Positions 34,384 to 43,200 of a DNA stretch of 64,000 nt are shown piece by piece. The position numbers and the translations under genes are program-made. Every line of letters begins with the position of its first letter. Positions within the stretch are counted from its first letter, which is position 1. Origin of the DNA: Streptomyces sp. V1I1 (GTDB taxonomy: Bacteria > Actinomycetota > Actinomycetes > Streptomycetales > Streptomycetaceae); the NCBI RefSeq assembly GCF_030817355.1, contig NZ_JAUSZH010000001.1:6014501-6078500 (forward strand), given 5' to 3'. The notes under the pieces are model-generated. The model ran no database searches, was not told the origin of the DNA, and worked only from the letters and a program-made list of their open reading frames with translations.

Positions 34384-35310
34384 ATGAGCACCACAGCAGG
34401 TCTCCCGGTCGCGGGAGCGGCCGAAGCGGCCACCGCCGTCCCGCCCCGCAAGCGCCCCGCGAGCAAGCGGCAGGTGAAGCGCGGAGAGCGTCCCCGTTCC
34501 GCATCCGTGCTGATCCACACCGTGCTGATCATCGCGAGCTTCATCGCGGCCTTCCCGATCGGCTGGATCGCCTGGATCTCGCTCGGCCCGGACAAGACCG
34601 ACTTCCTCCACCCCGGCGAGATCGCCGACAAGATCAGCTTCGAGAACTACACGACGGTCCTGAACGACACGTCGTTCCTCCAGTGGTTCGTCAACTCGCT
34701 GATCGTCGCGCTCGGTACCTGCCTGCTCGGCGTCTTCATCGCCGCCAGCTCCGGCTACGCGGTCTCCCGGATGCGCTTCCCCGGCCACCGCCAGCTGATG
34801 TGGACCTTCCTGGTCACCCAGATGTTCCCGGTCGCCATCCTCATGGTGCCGCTCTACAACATCCTGGCCAACCTGGGTCTGCTGGACACCTACTGGGCCC
34901 TGATCCTGGTCTACTGCACCACGGCGATCCCGTACTGCGCCTGGCTGCTCAAGGGGTACTTCGACACCATCCCCGCGGAGATCGACGAAGCCGGCCGGAT
35001 CGACGGGCTCACCCCGTTCGGCACCTTCTACCGGCTGATCCTGCCGCTCGCCCGGCCGGGCCTGGCGGTGGCCGCGTTCTACACCTTCCTCACCGCCTGG
35101 GCCGAGGTCGCCTATGCGTCGGTGTTCATGCTCAGCGACGACAAGTACACCCTCGCCATCGGCCTGACCACCTTCATCAGCGAGCACGACACCCAGTGGG
35201 ACCTGATGGCCGCGACCTCTGTGCTCATCGCCATCCCCGCGTCGCTGTTCTTCTACCTGGTCCAGCGCCACCTGGTCACCGGCCTCACCGCCGGCGCCGC
35301 CAAGTCCTGA
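34384..35310 (+). CDS. malG: Maltodextrin ABC transporter permease
   Basis: The 308-residue membrane protein has six helices and the EAA loop DEAGRIDGLTPFGTFYRLIL. It begins with an unusually basic soluble N-terminus of about 40 residues (RKRPASKRQVKRGERPR) before the first helix SVLIHTVLIIASFIAAFPIG. ATG 34384 is preferred to ATG 34357, which lacks a ribosome site. It partners MalF. Confidence 0.94.
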   Translation: MSTTAGLPVAGAAEAATAVPPRKRPASKRQVKRGERPRSASVLIHTVLIIASFIAAFPIGWIAWISLGPDKTDFLHPGEIADKISFENYTTVLNDTSFLQWFVNSLIVALGTCLLGVFIAASSGYAVSRMRFPGHRQLMWTFLVTQMFPVAILMVPLYNILANLGLLDTYWALILVYCTTAIPYCAWLLKGYFDTIPAEIDEAGRIDGLTPFGTFYRLILPLARPGLAVAAFYTFLTAWAEVAYASVFMLSDDKYTLAIGLTTFISEHDTQWDLMAATSVLIAIPASLFFYLVQRHLVTGLTAGAAKS

Positions 35311-35321
35311 CCCCACGAACC

Positions 35322-35355
35322 GGGGCACCCGGCCGCCTGACCGGCCGGGTGCCCC
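35322..35355 (+). terminator. Strong hairpin between malG and aglA
   Basis: A perfect 14-bp stem (GGGGCACCCGGCCG and its complement) with loop CCTGAC starts 11 bases after the malG stop. Read-through to aglA seems likely, so it may lower aglA expression rather than end the operon. Confidence 0.8.
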
Positions 35356-35408
35356 TGCTGCCTGATGTTTCGCCCGAATCGCTGCACCGAGCCTCAGAGG
35401 GATCGAGA

Positions 35409-37082
35409 ATGACCCAGTACCTGGCTGACGCCCATCACGCCGACCTGCCCGCGGATTGCGCGGACTGGTGGAGAGACGCCGTCATCTACCAGGTGTACCC
35501 CCGCAGCTTCGCCGACGGGAACGGCGACGGCATGGGCGACCTTCCGGGCATCCGCAGCCGACTGCCGTACCTCAAGGAACTCGGCGTCGACGCCGTGTGG
35601 CTGAGCCCCTTCTACGCATCGCCGCAGGCCGACGCCGGCTACGACGTCGCCGACTACCGGGCCATCGACCCGATGTTCGGCACGCTCCTGGACGCCGACG
35701 CACTGATCCGGGACGCGCACGACCTCGGGCTGCGCATCATCGTCGACCTGGTGCCCAACCACTCCTCCGACGCCCACGAATGGTTCAAGCGCGCGCTGAA
35801 GGAGGGCCCGGGATCCCCGCTGCGCGACCGCTACCACTTCCGTCCCGGCAAGGGCGCCGACGGTGAACTGCCGCCCAACGACTGGGAGTCCATCTTCGGC
35901 GGCCCGGCCTGGACCCGTACGCGGAACCCGGACGGCACCCTGGGCGACTGGTACCTGCATCTCTTCGCCCCCGAGCAGCCCGACTTCAACTGGGAACACC
36001 CGGCCGTCGCCGACGAGTTCCGCTCGATCCTGCGCTTCTGGCTCGACATGGGCGTCGACGGCTTCCGCATCGACGTCGCCCACGGCCTGGTCAAGGCGGC
36101 GGGTCTGCCCGACCTGGGCTCCGGCGACCAGCTCAAACTGCTGGGCAGCGGTAACGATGGCACGCCGTTCTTCGACCAGGACGGTGTCCACGAGATCTAC
36201 CGCGCCTGGCGCACGATCCTGGACGAGTACCCCGGCGACCGCATCGCGGTGGCCGAGGCATGGACCCCCACCGTCGAGCGCACCGCCAACTACGTGCGCC
36301 CCGACGAGCTGCACCAGGCCTTCAACTTCCAGTACCTGGGCACCCACTGGGACGCGGCCGAGCTGCGCCGGGTCATCGATACGTCGCTTGACGCCATGCG
36401 GCCCGTCGGCGCCCCGGCCACCTGGGTGCTCTCCAACCACGATGTGACCCGGCACGCCACCCGCTTCGCGGGCCCGGCGGCCGGAACCCAGATCCGCGAG
36501 GCCGGCGACCGTGAACTGGGTCTGCGACGGGCCCGCGCCGCCACCCTGCTGATGCTGGCGCTGCCCGGCTCCGCCTACCTCTACCAGGGCGAGGAGCTCG
36601 GACTCCCCGACGTCACCGACCTGCCCGACGAGGTCCGCCAGGACCCGGCGTTCGGCCGCACCGAGGGCCAGGACGGCTTCCGCGACGGCTGCCGGGTGCC
36701 GATCCCGTGGACCGCCGAGGGAAGTTCGTACGGCTTCGGCGCGGGCGGCAGCTGGCTGCCCCAGCCGGAGAGCTGGGCCGGGCTCAGCGTCGAGGCGCAG
36801 ACCGGCGACCCGGACTCGACACTGGAGCTGTACCGCAGCGCCCTCGCGGCCCGCCGTGAGCACCCCGCGCTGGGCGCGGGCGACGCGGTCGAGTGGCTGG
36901 ACGCCCCCGAGGGCGTGCTCGCCCTGCGGCGCCCGGGCGGCTTCGTCTGCACGGTCAACACGACGGGCGCGGCCGTACGGATACCGGCACCGGGCCGTGT
37001 CCTGCTGGCCAGCGGTGCCGCGGAGCCGGCCGACGGCGAGACCGAACTGCCCGCGGACAGCGCTGTGTGGTGGACGGTGTGA
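35409..37082 (+). CDS. aglA: GH13 alpha-glucosidase, copy 2
   Basis: The 557-residue cytoplasmic enzyme has the four GH13 regions: IVDLVPNHSSDA, GFRIDVAHGLVKAA, VAVAEAW and VLSNHDVTRH. It occupies the place of aglA next to malG in S. coelicolor, so the gene name is given on context and family. It hydrolyses imported maltodextrins to glucose. GAGGG lies upstream of ATG 35409. The stop overlaps the GTG of the next LacI gene (GTGA). It is a paralogue of the GH13 gene at 29904-31541. Confidence 0.93.
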   Translation: MTQYLADAHHADLPADCADWWRDAVIYQVYPRSFADGNGDGMGDLPGIRSRLPYLKELGVDAVWLSPFYASPQADAGYDVADYRAIDPMFGTLLDADALIRDAHDLGLRIIVDLVPNHSSDAHEWFKRALKEGPGSPLRDRYHFRPGKGADGELPPNDWESIFGGPAWTRTRNPDGTLGDWYLHLFAPEQPDFNWEHPAVADEFRSILRFWLDMGVDGFRIDVAHGLVKAAGLPDLGSGDQLKLLGSGNDGTPFFDQDGVHEIYRAWRTILDEYPGDRIAVAEAWTPTVERTANYVRPDELHQAFNFQYLGTHWDAAELRRVIDTSLDAMRPVGAPATWVLSNHDVTRHATRFAGPAAGTQIREAGDRELGLRRARAATLLMLALPGSAYLYQGEELGLPDVTDLPDEVRQDPAFGRTEGQDGFRDGCRVPIPWTAEGSSYGFGAGGSWLPQPESWAGLSVEAQTGDPDSTLELYRSALAARREHPALGAGDAVEWLDAPEGVLALRRPGGFVCTVNTTGAAVRIPAPGRVLLASGAAEPADGETELPADSAVWWTV

Positions 37083-38137
37083 CGATCTCCCCGTCGCGGG
37101 TCGGCGCCGTCCAGTCCGGCGCCGCCCCGCGGCTCGCGGACATCGCGGCCCAGGCGTCTGTCAGTGAGGCGACCGCCAGCCGGGTCATGAACGGCAAACC
37201 GGGGGTGGCGAGCGGCACCCGTCAGCGGGTGCTCGCGGCGCTCGACGTGCTCGGATACGAGAGGCCGGTGCGGCTGCGGCAGCGCAGCGCGGGCCTCATC
37301 GGCCTGCTGACCCCCGAGCTCACCAACCCGATCTTCCCCGCCTTCGCCCAGGCCGTCGAGCAGGTCCTGGCCGGGCACGGCTACACCCCGGTGCTCTGCA
37401 CCCAGCTGCCGGGCGGCGCAACCGAGGAGGAGCTGGTCGAACAGCTCCAGGAGAGCGGTGTCAACGGCATCGTGTTCCTGTCCGGGCAGCACTCCGACAC
37501 CTCGGCCGATCACGCACGGTACGCCGAACTCGTGGACCGGGGAGTCCCGTTCGTCCTCATCAACGGCTACAGCGAGCGCGTCAGCGCGCCGTGTGTCTCC
37601 TGCGACGACCGGGCGGCGATGCGCACGGCCGTGCACCATCTGGCCGAGCTGGGGCACGAGCGGATCGGCCTCGCGATCGGCCCCCTCCGCTATGTGCCGG
37701 CCCACCGCAAGGCCGAGGGCTTCACCGACGGTCTCCGCTCCATCCTGGGCTACACCGCCGCGGCGGCCGAACAGTTGGTCCAGCGCTCGCTGTTCAGCGT
37801 CGAGGGTGGCCACGCGGCGGCCGGTGCGCTGCTGGACAAGGGGTGCACCGCCATCGTCTGCGGCAGCGACATGATGGCTCTCGGCGTCATCCGGGCGGCC
37901 CGGGAGCGCGGCCTCGATGTGCCGTACGACCTCTCGGTGGTCGGGTTCGACGACTCGCAGCTGGTGGCGTTCACGGATCCGCCGCTGACCACGCTGCGCC
38001 AGCCGGTGAAGGCGATGGCGGCCGCGGCGGTCGGCGCGCTGCTGGAGGAGTTGCAGGGAAGTCCCGTACAGAGCACGGAATATGTGTTCCAGCCCGAGCT
38101 CGTGGTCCGGGGCACCACCGCGCAGGCACGCCGGTAG
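37079..38137 (+). CDS. Second LacI-family regulator, MalR paralogue
   Basis: The 352-residue protein has a LacI helix-turn-helix (RLADIAAQASVSEATASRVM) and sugar-binding core, and follows MalR closely (NGKPGVA, VLAALDVLGYERPVRL, SVVGFDDS, DPPLTTLRQPV). It is 14 residues longer at the N-terminus and has Met-Asn at the helix end where MalR has Leu-Asn. It is translationally coupled to aglA. It may share MalR operators, or have drifted to another sugar; the two recognition helices differ only at two places, so overlap in binding is likely. Confidence 0.9.
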   Translation: MTISPSRVGAVQSGAAPRLADIAAQASVSEATASRVMNGKPGVASGTRQRVLAALDVLGYERPVRLRQRSAGLIGLLTPELTNPIFPAFAQAVEQVLAGHGYTPVLCTQLPGGATEEELVEQLQESGVNGIVFLSGQHSDTSADHARYAELVDRGVPFVLINGYSERVSAPCVSCDDRAAMRTAVHHLAELGHERIGLAIGPLRYVPAHRKAEGFTDGLRSILGYTAAAAEQLVQRSLFSVEGGHAAAGALLDKGCTAIVCGSDMMALGVIRAARERGLDVPYDLSVVGFDDSQLVAFTDPPLTTLRQPVKAMAAAAVGALLEELQGSPVQSTEYVFQPELVVRGTTAQARR

Positions 38138-38168
38138 GCGCGTGACCGGACCGGCCGGCCGGGCGCGT

Positions 38169-38191
38169 GGGGCCCGGACCTGCCGGGCCCC
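38169..38191 (+). terminator. Hairpin after the second LacI gene
   Basis: GGGGCCCGG pairs perfectly with CCGGGCCCC across ACCTG, 32 bases after the stop codon, and further self-complementary GC runs surround it. Probable end of the malEFG operon. Confidence 0.75.
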
Positions 38192-38230
38192 CGGCCGACC
38201 GGCCCGGAGTCATGGTTGAACGTAACACCA

Positions 38231-38257
38231 CTGCAAGACTTGCGAAAGGTCTTGCAG
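38231..38257. promoter_or_regulatory. MalR-like operator, perfect inverted repeat, before the amylase gene
   Basis: CTGCAAGAC, nine bases (TTGCGAAAG), GTCTTGCAG forms a perfect 9-bp inverted repeat whose centre also carries the TTGCGAA word. Matching pieces are found at 31650-31678. It lies 230 bases before the amylase start. Confidence 0.75.
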
Positions 38258-38358
38258 TTGGGAAACGGCAAGATTTCTGCGGCGCGACGAGAGTGTGTCC
38301 AAAGGGTTGACCCTGGGTGGGGAGGCTCGTACGGTCGCGACCGCAATAACTTTCTGCG

Positions 38359-38373
38359 TTCTTGCAGCAAGAA
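38359..38373. promoter_or_regulatory. Second MalR-like palindrome before the amylase gene
   Basis: TTCTTGC, A, GCAAGAA is a perfect 15-base palindrome. Similar CTTGCAG/GCAAG words control amylase genes of other streptomycetes. The 348-base gap 38138-38485 holds this, the site at 38231 and the terminator, and no gene. Confidence 0.7.
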
Positions 38374-38485
38374 ACGTCAAGTGGCGCAGCAGGCATCACC
38401 GGAACCATCAAAGGCCTTACGGGCACGGCGCGTTGCCGGACAAGGCTGCACCGTCACCCGCACCTCCCCCCATGCAGGAGGAAAC

Positions 38486-39877
38486 ATGGCCGGCAGATCT
38501 CTTGCCGCGGCGCTCGCCCTTGTGGCGGGCGCGGCGGTGAGTGTGATTGCACCGGTGGGCCCCGCGCAGGCGGCCCCGCCGGGGGACAAGGACGTCACGG
38601 CAGTCCTTTTCGAGTGGAAGTTCGCGTCGGTCGCCAAGGCGTGCACCGACACCCTGGGCCCGGCCGGTTACGGCTATGTCCAGGTCTCCCCGCCCCAGGA
38701 GCACGTCCAGGGCAGCCAGTGGTGGACCTCGTACCAGCCCGTCAGCTACAAGATCGCCGGACGGCTCGGCGACCGCGCCGCGTTCAGCAGCATGGTGAGC
38801 GCCTGTCACGCGGCGGGCGTCAAGGTCGTCGCCGACTCGGTGATCAACCACATGGCCTCGGCGGACGGGACCGGCACCGGAGGCTCGTCGTATACGAAGT
38901 ACGGCTACCCGGGGATCTACTCCGGCGCCGACATGGACGACTGCCGGTCGCAGATCACCAACTACCAGGACCGGGCGAACGTCCAGAACTGCGAGCTGGT
39001 CCAGCTCGCGGACCTGGACACCGGTGAGGACTACGTACGCGGACGCATCGCGGCCTATCTGAACGACCTTCTCTCGCTCGGCGTCGACGGCTTCCGCATC
39101 GACGCGGCCAAGCACATGCCGGCCGCCGACCTCGCCAACATCAAGTCACGTCTGTCGAACCCCGGCGTCTACTGGAAGCTGGAGGCGATCTACGGGGCGG
39201 GTGAGGCGGTCTCGCCGAGCGAGTACCTGGGGTCGGGGGATGTTCAGGAGTTCCGGTACGCCCGTGACCTCAAGCGGGTCTTCAACAACGAGAACCTCGC
39301 GTATCTGAAGAACTACGGCGAGGGCTGGGGGTACATGGAGTCGGGGAAGTCGGCGGTCTTCGTCGACAACCACGACACCGAGCGCGGCGGGGACACCCTC
39401 AACTACAAGGACGGCGCGAACTACACGCTGGCGAATGTCTTCATGCTGGCGTGGCCGTACGGGTCGCCGGACGTCCACTCCGGCTACGAGTGGACCGACA
39501 AGGACGCCGGACCGCCGAACGGTGGCACCGTGAACGCCTGTTACACCGACGGCTGGAAGTGCCAGCACGCCTGGCGCGAGATCGCGTCCATGGTGGCCTT
39601 CCGGAACACGGCGCGCGGTCAGGGCGTCGTGAACTGGTGGGACAACGGCGGCGACCAGATCGCCTTCGGGCGGGGCTCGAAGGCGTACGTCGCGATCAAC
39701 CACGAGGCTTCGTCGCTGACCCGCACCTTTCAGACGTCGCTGTCGGCGGGCGACTACTGCGACGTGCAGTCGGGCAGGGGCGTGAAGGTGAACGGCTCGG
39801 GCCAGTTCACGACGACACTCGGCGCGAACACGGCGGTGGCGCTGCATGTGAACGCGCTTGGCTGCGGGTCGAGTTAG
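38486..39877 (+). CDS. Secreted alpha-amylase, GH13, without starch-binding domain
   Basis: The 463-residue protein has a signal peptide ending near PAQAAP and the secreted Streptomyces amylase features: [22 protein letters not shown] (region I), [10 protein letters not shown] (nucleophile), LEAIYG (acid/base) and FVDNHDTER. It cuts starch outside the cell. AGGAGG lies upstream of ATG 38486. It ends at VNALGCGSS, about 100 residues shorter than amylases carrying a CBM20 starch-binding domain; no such domain is present. MalR-like operators upstream put it in the maltose regulon. Confidence 0.95.
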   Translation: MAGRSLAAALALVAGAAVSVIAPVGPAQAAPPGDKDVTAVLFEWKFASVAKACTDTLGPAGYGYVQVSPPQEHVQGSQWWTSYQPVSYKIAGRLGDRAAFSSMVSACHAAGVKVVADSVINHMASADGTGTGGSSYTKYGYPGIYSGADMDDCRSQITNYQDRANVQNCELVQLADLDTGEDYVRGRIAAYLNDLLSLGVDGFRIDAAKHMPAADLANIKSRLSNPGVYWKLEAIYGAGEAVSPSEYLGSGDVQEFRYARDLKRVFNNENLAYLKNYGEGWGYMESGKSAVFVDNHDTERGGDTLNYKDGANYTLANVFMLAWPYGSPDVHSGYEWTDKDAGPPNGGTVNACYTDGWKCQHAWREIASMVAFRNTARGQGVVNWWDNGGDQIAFGRGSKAYVAINHEASSLTRTFQTSLSAGDYCDVQSGRGVKVNGSGQFTTTLGANTAVALHVNALGCGSS

Positions 39878-39924
39878 CCGCGGCCTGACTTCGAACCCGG
39901 GCTCCGCCAGCCCGGGCCCTTGTC

Positions 39925-40155
39925 GGGGCTCCGCCCCGAACCCCGCGCCTCAATCGCCGGCGGGGCTGAATATTCGGCCCTGACCTGGGGCTCCGCCCCG
40001 AACCCCGCGCCTCAATCGCCGGCGAGGCTGATTTCCGGGGCTCCGCCCCGCGCCCCGCTCCTCAATCGCCGGAGGGGCTGAATTTTCAGCCCGTCCGGCG
40101 ATTGAGGACATGCGGCCGAAGGTCGCATACGGGGGTCTGGGGGCTAGCCCCCAGT
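39925..40155. repeat. Cluster of GC-rich repeats: three direct copies and one inverted
   Basis: Three copies of about 45 bases start at 39925, 39987 and 40037. Each has GGGGCTCCGCCCCG, then CGC-rich bases, CCTCAATCGCCGG and a GGCTGA end. An inverted copy (CCGGCGATTGAGG, GGGGTCTGGGG, CTAGCCCCCAG) lies at 40083-40155. Copy 7350-7402 is the same family. Such elements are common between Streptomyces genes and can fold into strong hairpins. Nothing else is seen in 39878-40258. Confidence 0.85.
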
Positions 40156-40258
40156 TACGGGAAGGGGCGGGGTGGGGGAACGCCCCGCGCAGCGGCTCCG
40201 CACTCGCACCCCGCCCCTCGACACCAACACCTCCGCCCCACCCAAGGAGAACCAACCG

Positions 40259-43200
40259 GTGACCACCACCCCCCGCGTCAGCGCGGCCGGCACCGCCATA
40301 GGCACCGCCGCCGCCCTCCTCGTGGCGCTCATATCCGCCGGGCCGGCCGCCGGCACGCCCAGACCCCCCTCCCCGCCCTCCGACCGCGCGCTCGCAGCCA
40401 CGCCCGCGCGGCACGATCTGACGCGGGAGCAGTTCTACTTCGTCCTGCCCGACCGGTTCGCCAACGGCGACACCTCCAACGACCGCGGAGGTCTCACCGG
40501 TTCGCGCCTCGAGACCGGATACGACCCCGCCGACAAGGGCTTCTACCAGGGCGGCGACCTCAAGGGCCTCACCCAGAAGCTGGACTACATCAAGGGCCTC
40601 GGCACCACCGCCATCTGGATGGCGCCCATCTTCAAGAACCGGCCCGTCCAGGGCACCGGCAAGGACGCGTCCGCCGCCTACCACGGGTACTGGATCACCG
40701 ACTTCACCCAGGTCGACCCCCACTTCGGCACCAACGCCGACCTGGCGAAGCTGATCGACAAGGCCCACGGCAAGGGCATGAAGGTCTTCTTCGACGTCAT
40801 CACCAACCACACGGCCGACACCGTCGACTACGCCGAGAAGGCGTACGGATACCGGCCCAAGGGCGCCTATCCCTATCTCGACAAGGACGGCCGTCCCTTC
40901 GACGACCGCGACGGCATCAAGAAGGTCGACGCGGACTCCTTCCCGTACACCCCGACGGCCGGCGGCCAGAAGGTCCCCGCCTGGCTCAACGACCCGACGA
41001 TGTACCACAACCGCGGCGACTCCACCTTCGCAGGCGAGAGCTCCGAGTACGGCGACTTCTCCGGCCTCGACGACCTGTGGACCGAGCGTCCCGAGGTCGT
41101 GAAGGGTATGCGCCAGATCTACGAGAAGTGGGTCCAGGACTTCGACATCGACGGCTTCCGCATCGACACCGTCAAACATGTCGACATGGACTTCTGGACC
41201 CAGTGGGCGACCGCGCTGGACGCGTACGCGGCCGAGCGCGGCCGGGACGACTTCTTCATGTTCGGCGAGGTCTTCGCCGCGGACACGGCGATCACCTCGC
41301 CCTATGTGACCCGCGGCCGGCTGGACGCCACGCTCGACTTCCCCTTCCAGGACGCCGCCCGCGCCTACGCCTCGCAGGGTGCGCCCGCCGACAAGCTCGC
41401 CGCCGTCTTCGGCAACGACTACCGCTACACCACCGACAAGGCCAACGCCTATGAGCAGGTGACCTTCCTCGGCAACCACGACATGGGCCGCATCGGCACC
41501 TTCCTCAAGCAGGACAACCCGAAGGCCGACGACACCGAGCTGCTGAAGCGCGCACGGCTCGCCAACGAGCTGATGTTCCTGGGCCGCGGCAACCCGGTGA
41601 TCTACTACGGCGACGAGCAGGGCTTCACCGGCGCGGGCGGCGACAAGGACGCCCGCCAGAGCCTCTTCGCCTCGAAGACCGCCGACTATCTGGACGACGA
41701 CCAGCTGGGCGCGGACCGCACCCACGCCTCTGACGCGTACGACCCGGCGCACCCCGTCTACCGGTCGATCGCCGCGCTGTCGAAGCTCACCAAGGACCAC
41801 CCGGCGCTGCGGAACGGCGTCCAGCAGGAGCGGTACGCCAAGGACTCGGTGTACGCCTTCTCCCGTACGGACGCAAAGGCGCGCACCGGGCCCGTCGAGT
41901 ATCTCGTCGCCGCCAACAACGGGACCGCGCCCAAGACGGTGACCCTGCCGGTGGACGCCGTGGACTTCCGTGTCCTGTACGGCGGTTCGGGCACCGTCCG
42001 CGCCACCGAAGGCAAGATCACGGTCACCGTGCCCGCCCTGTCGTCGGTGGTGCTCCGTGCCGCGAAGCCCCTGGCCGAGCCCGCCGCCAGGCCGACCGTG
42101 ACCCTCAAGGCCCCGGCCGCCGGGGCCACCGGCACCGTCGAGATCACGGCGGACGTCACCGGCGGACAGCTGAACCGCGTCGTCTTCGCCGCCCAGAGCG
42201 GCAACGGCAAGTGGCGCACCCTCGGCTCGGCCGACCACGCCCCGTACAAGGTCACGCAGTACATCGACCAGAAGGTGAAGGCCGGAACGCCCCTGCGCTA
42301 CAAGGCTGTTGCTATGGACAGCGCGGGACGTACCGCGAGCGCTCTCGCCTCGACAACCACCGGTCAGGCGCCGCCGCCCGAGAAGCCGGTGGCCGTCGAG
42401 CGCGACTACGCCGTCGTCCACTACAAGCGGACCGGCGGCGACTACGACGGCTGGCGGCTCGAGTCCGGTGACACCGCGGCTTCCTTCACCGGGCGGGACG
42501 CCTACGGCGCCTTCGCCTGGGTCAAGCTCCCCGAGGGCGCCGCGACCGTCCCGTACACCGTCGAGAAGAACGGCACCGCGGACGGTCCGCAGCGCACCGT
42601 CGACCTCGCCCGCACCGGCGAGGTGTGGATCGAGCAGGGCAAGGACGGCCAGGCGGACCGCGCGCCCGACGGCGCCTACCCGCCGCAGGACAAGACCAGG
42701 GCCGTCCTCCACTACCACCGTGCCGACGGCGACTACGACGGCTGGGGTCTGCACACCTGGACGGGCGCCGCATCGCCCACCGACTGGTCCAAGCCGCTCC
42801 AGCCGGTGCGCAAGGACGCTTACGGAGTGACCTTCGAGGTGCCGCTCGCCGCGGGCGCGACCTCGCTCAGCTACATCGTCCACAAGGGCGACCAGAAGGA
42901 CCTGCCGACCGACCAGTCACTGGACCTCGCGACGTACGGACACGAGGTCTGGCTGCTGGCCGGGCAGCCGAAGTATCTGCTGCCGCAGACCGGCGGCGCG
43001 CCCTCCCTCGACCTGGCCAAGGCGGAGGCCCAGTGGATCGACCGGGACACCGTCGTCTGGAAGGTGAAGGCCACCGCTGCCACCAGCCAGCAGCTGGTGT
43101 ACGCGAAGGACGGCGGCATCTCCGTCGTCGACGGGGCGCTGTCGGACGAGGGCCGCTGGCTGCGGCTCACGCCGTCCCCACTCAGCGACGCGCAGAAGGC

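Noticed and set aside
38216..38485. Upstream extension of the amylase frame
   Set aside because: It covers the MalR-like operators; AGGAGG and the signal peptide start at 38486.
39950..42883. Open frame of 977 codons on the minus strand over the repeat cluster and amylase domain
   Set aside because: Same reason: antisense to a GH13 domain with full motifs; the translation is Gly/Val/Arg-rich without structure.
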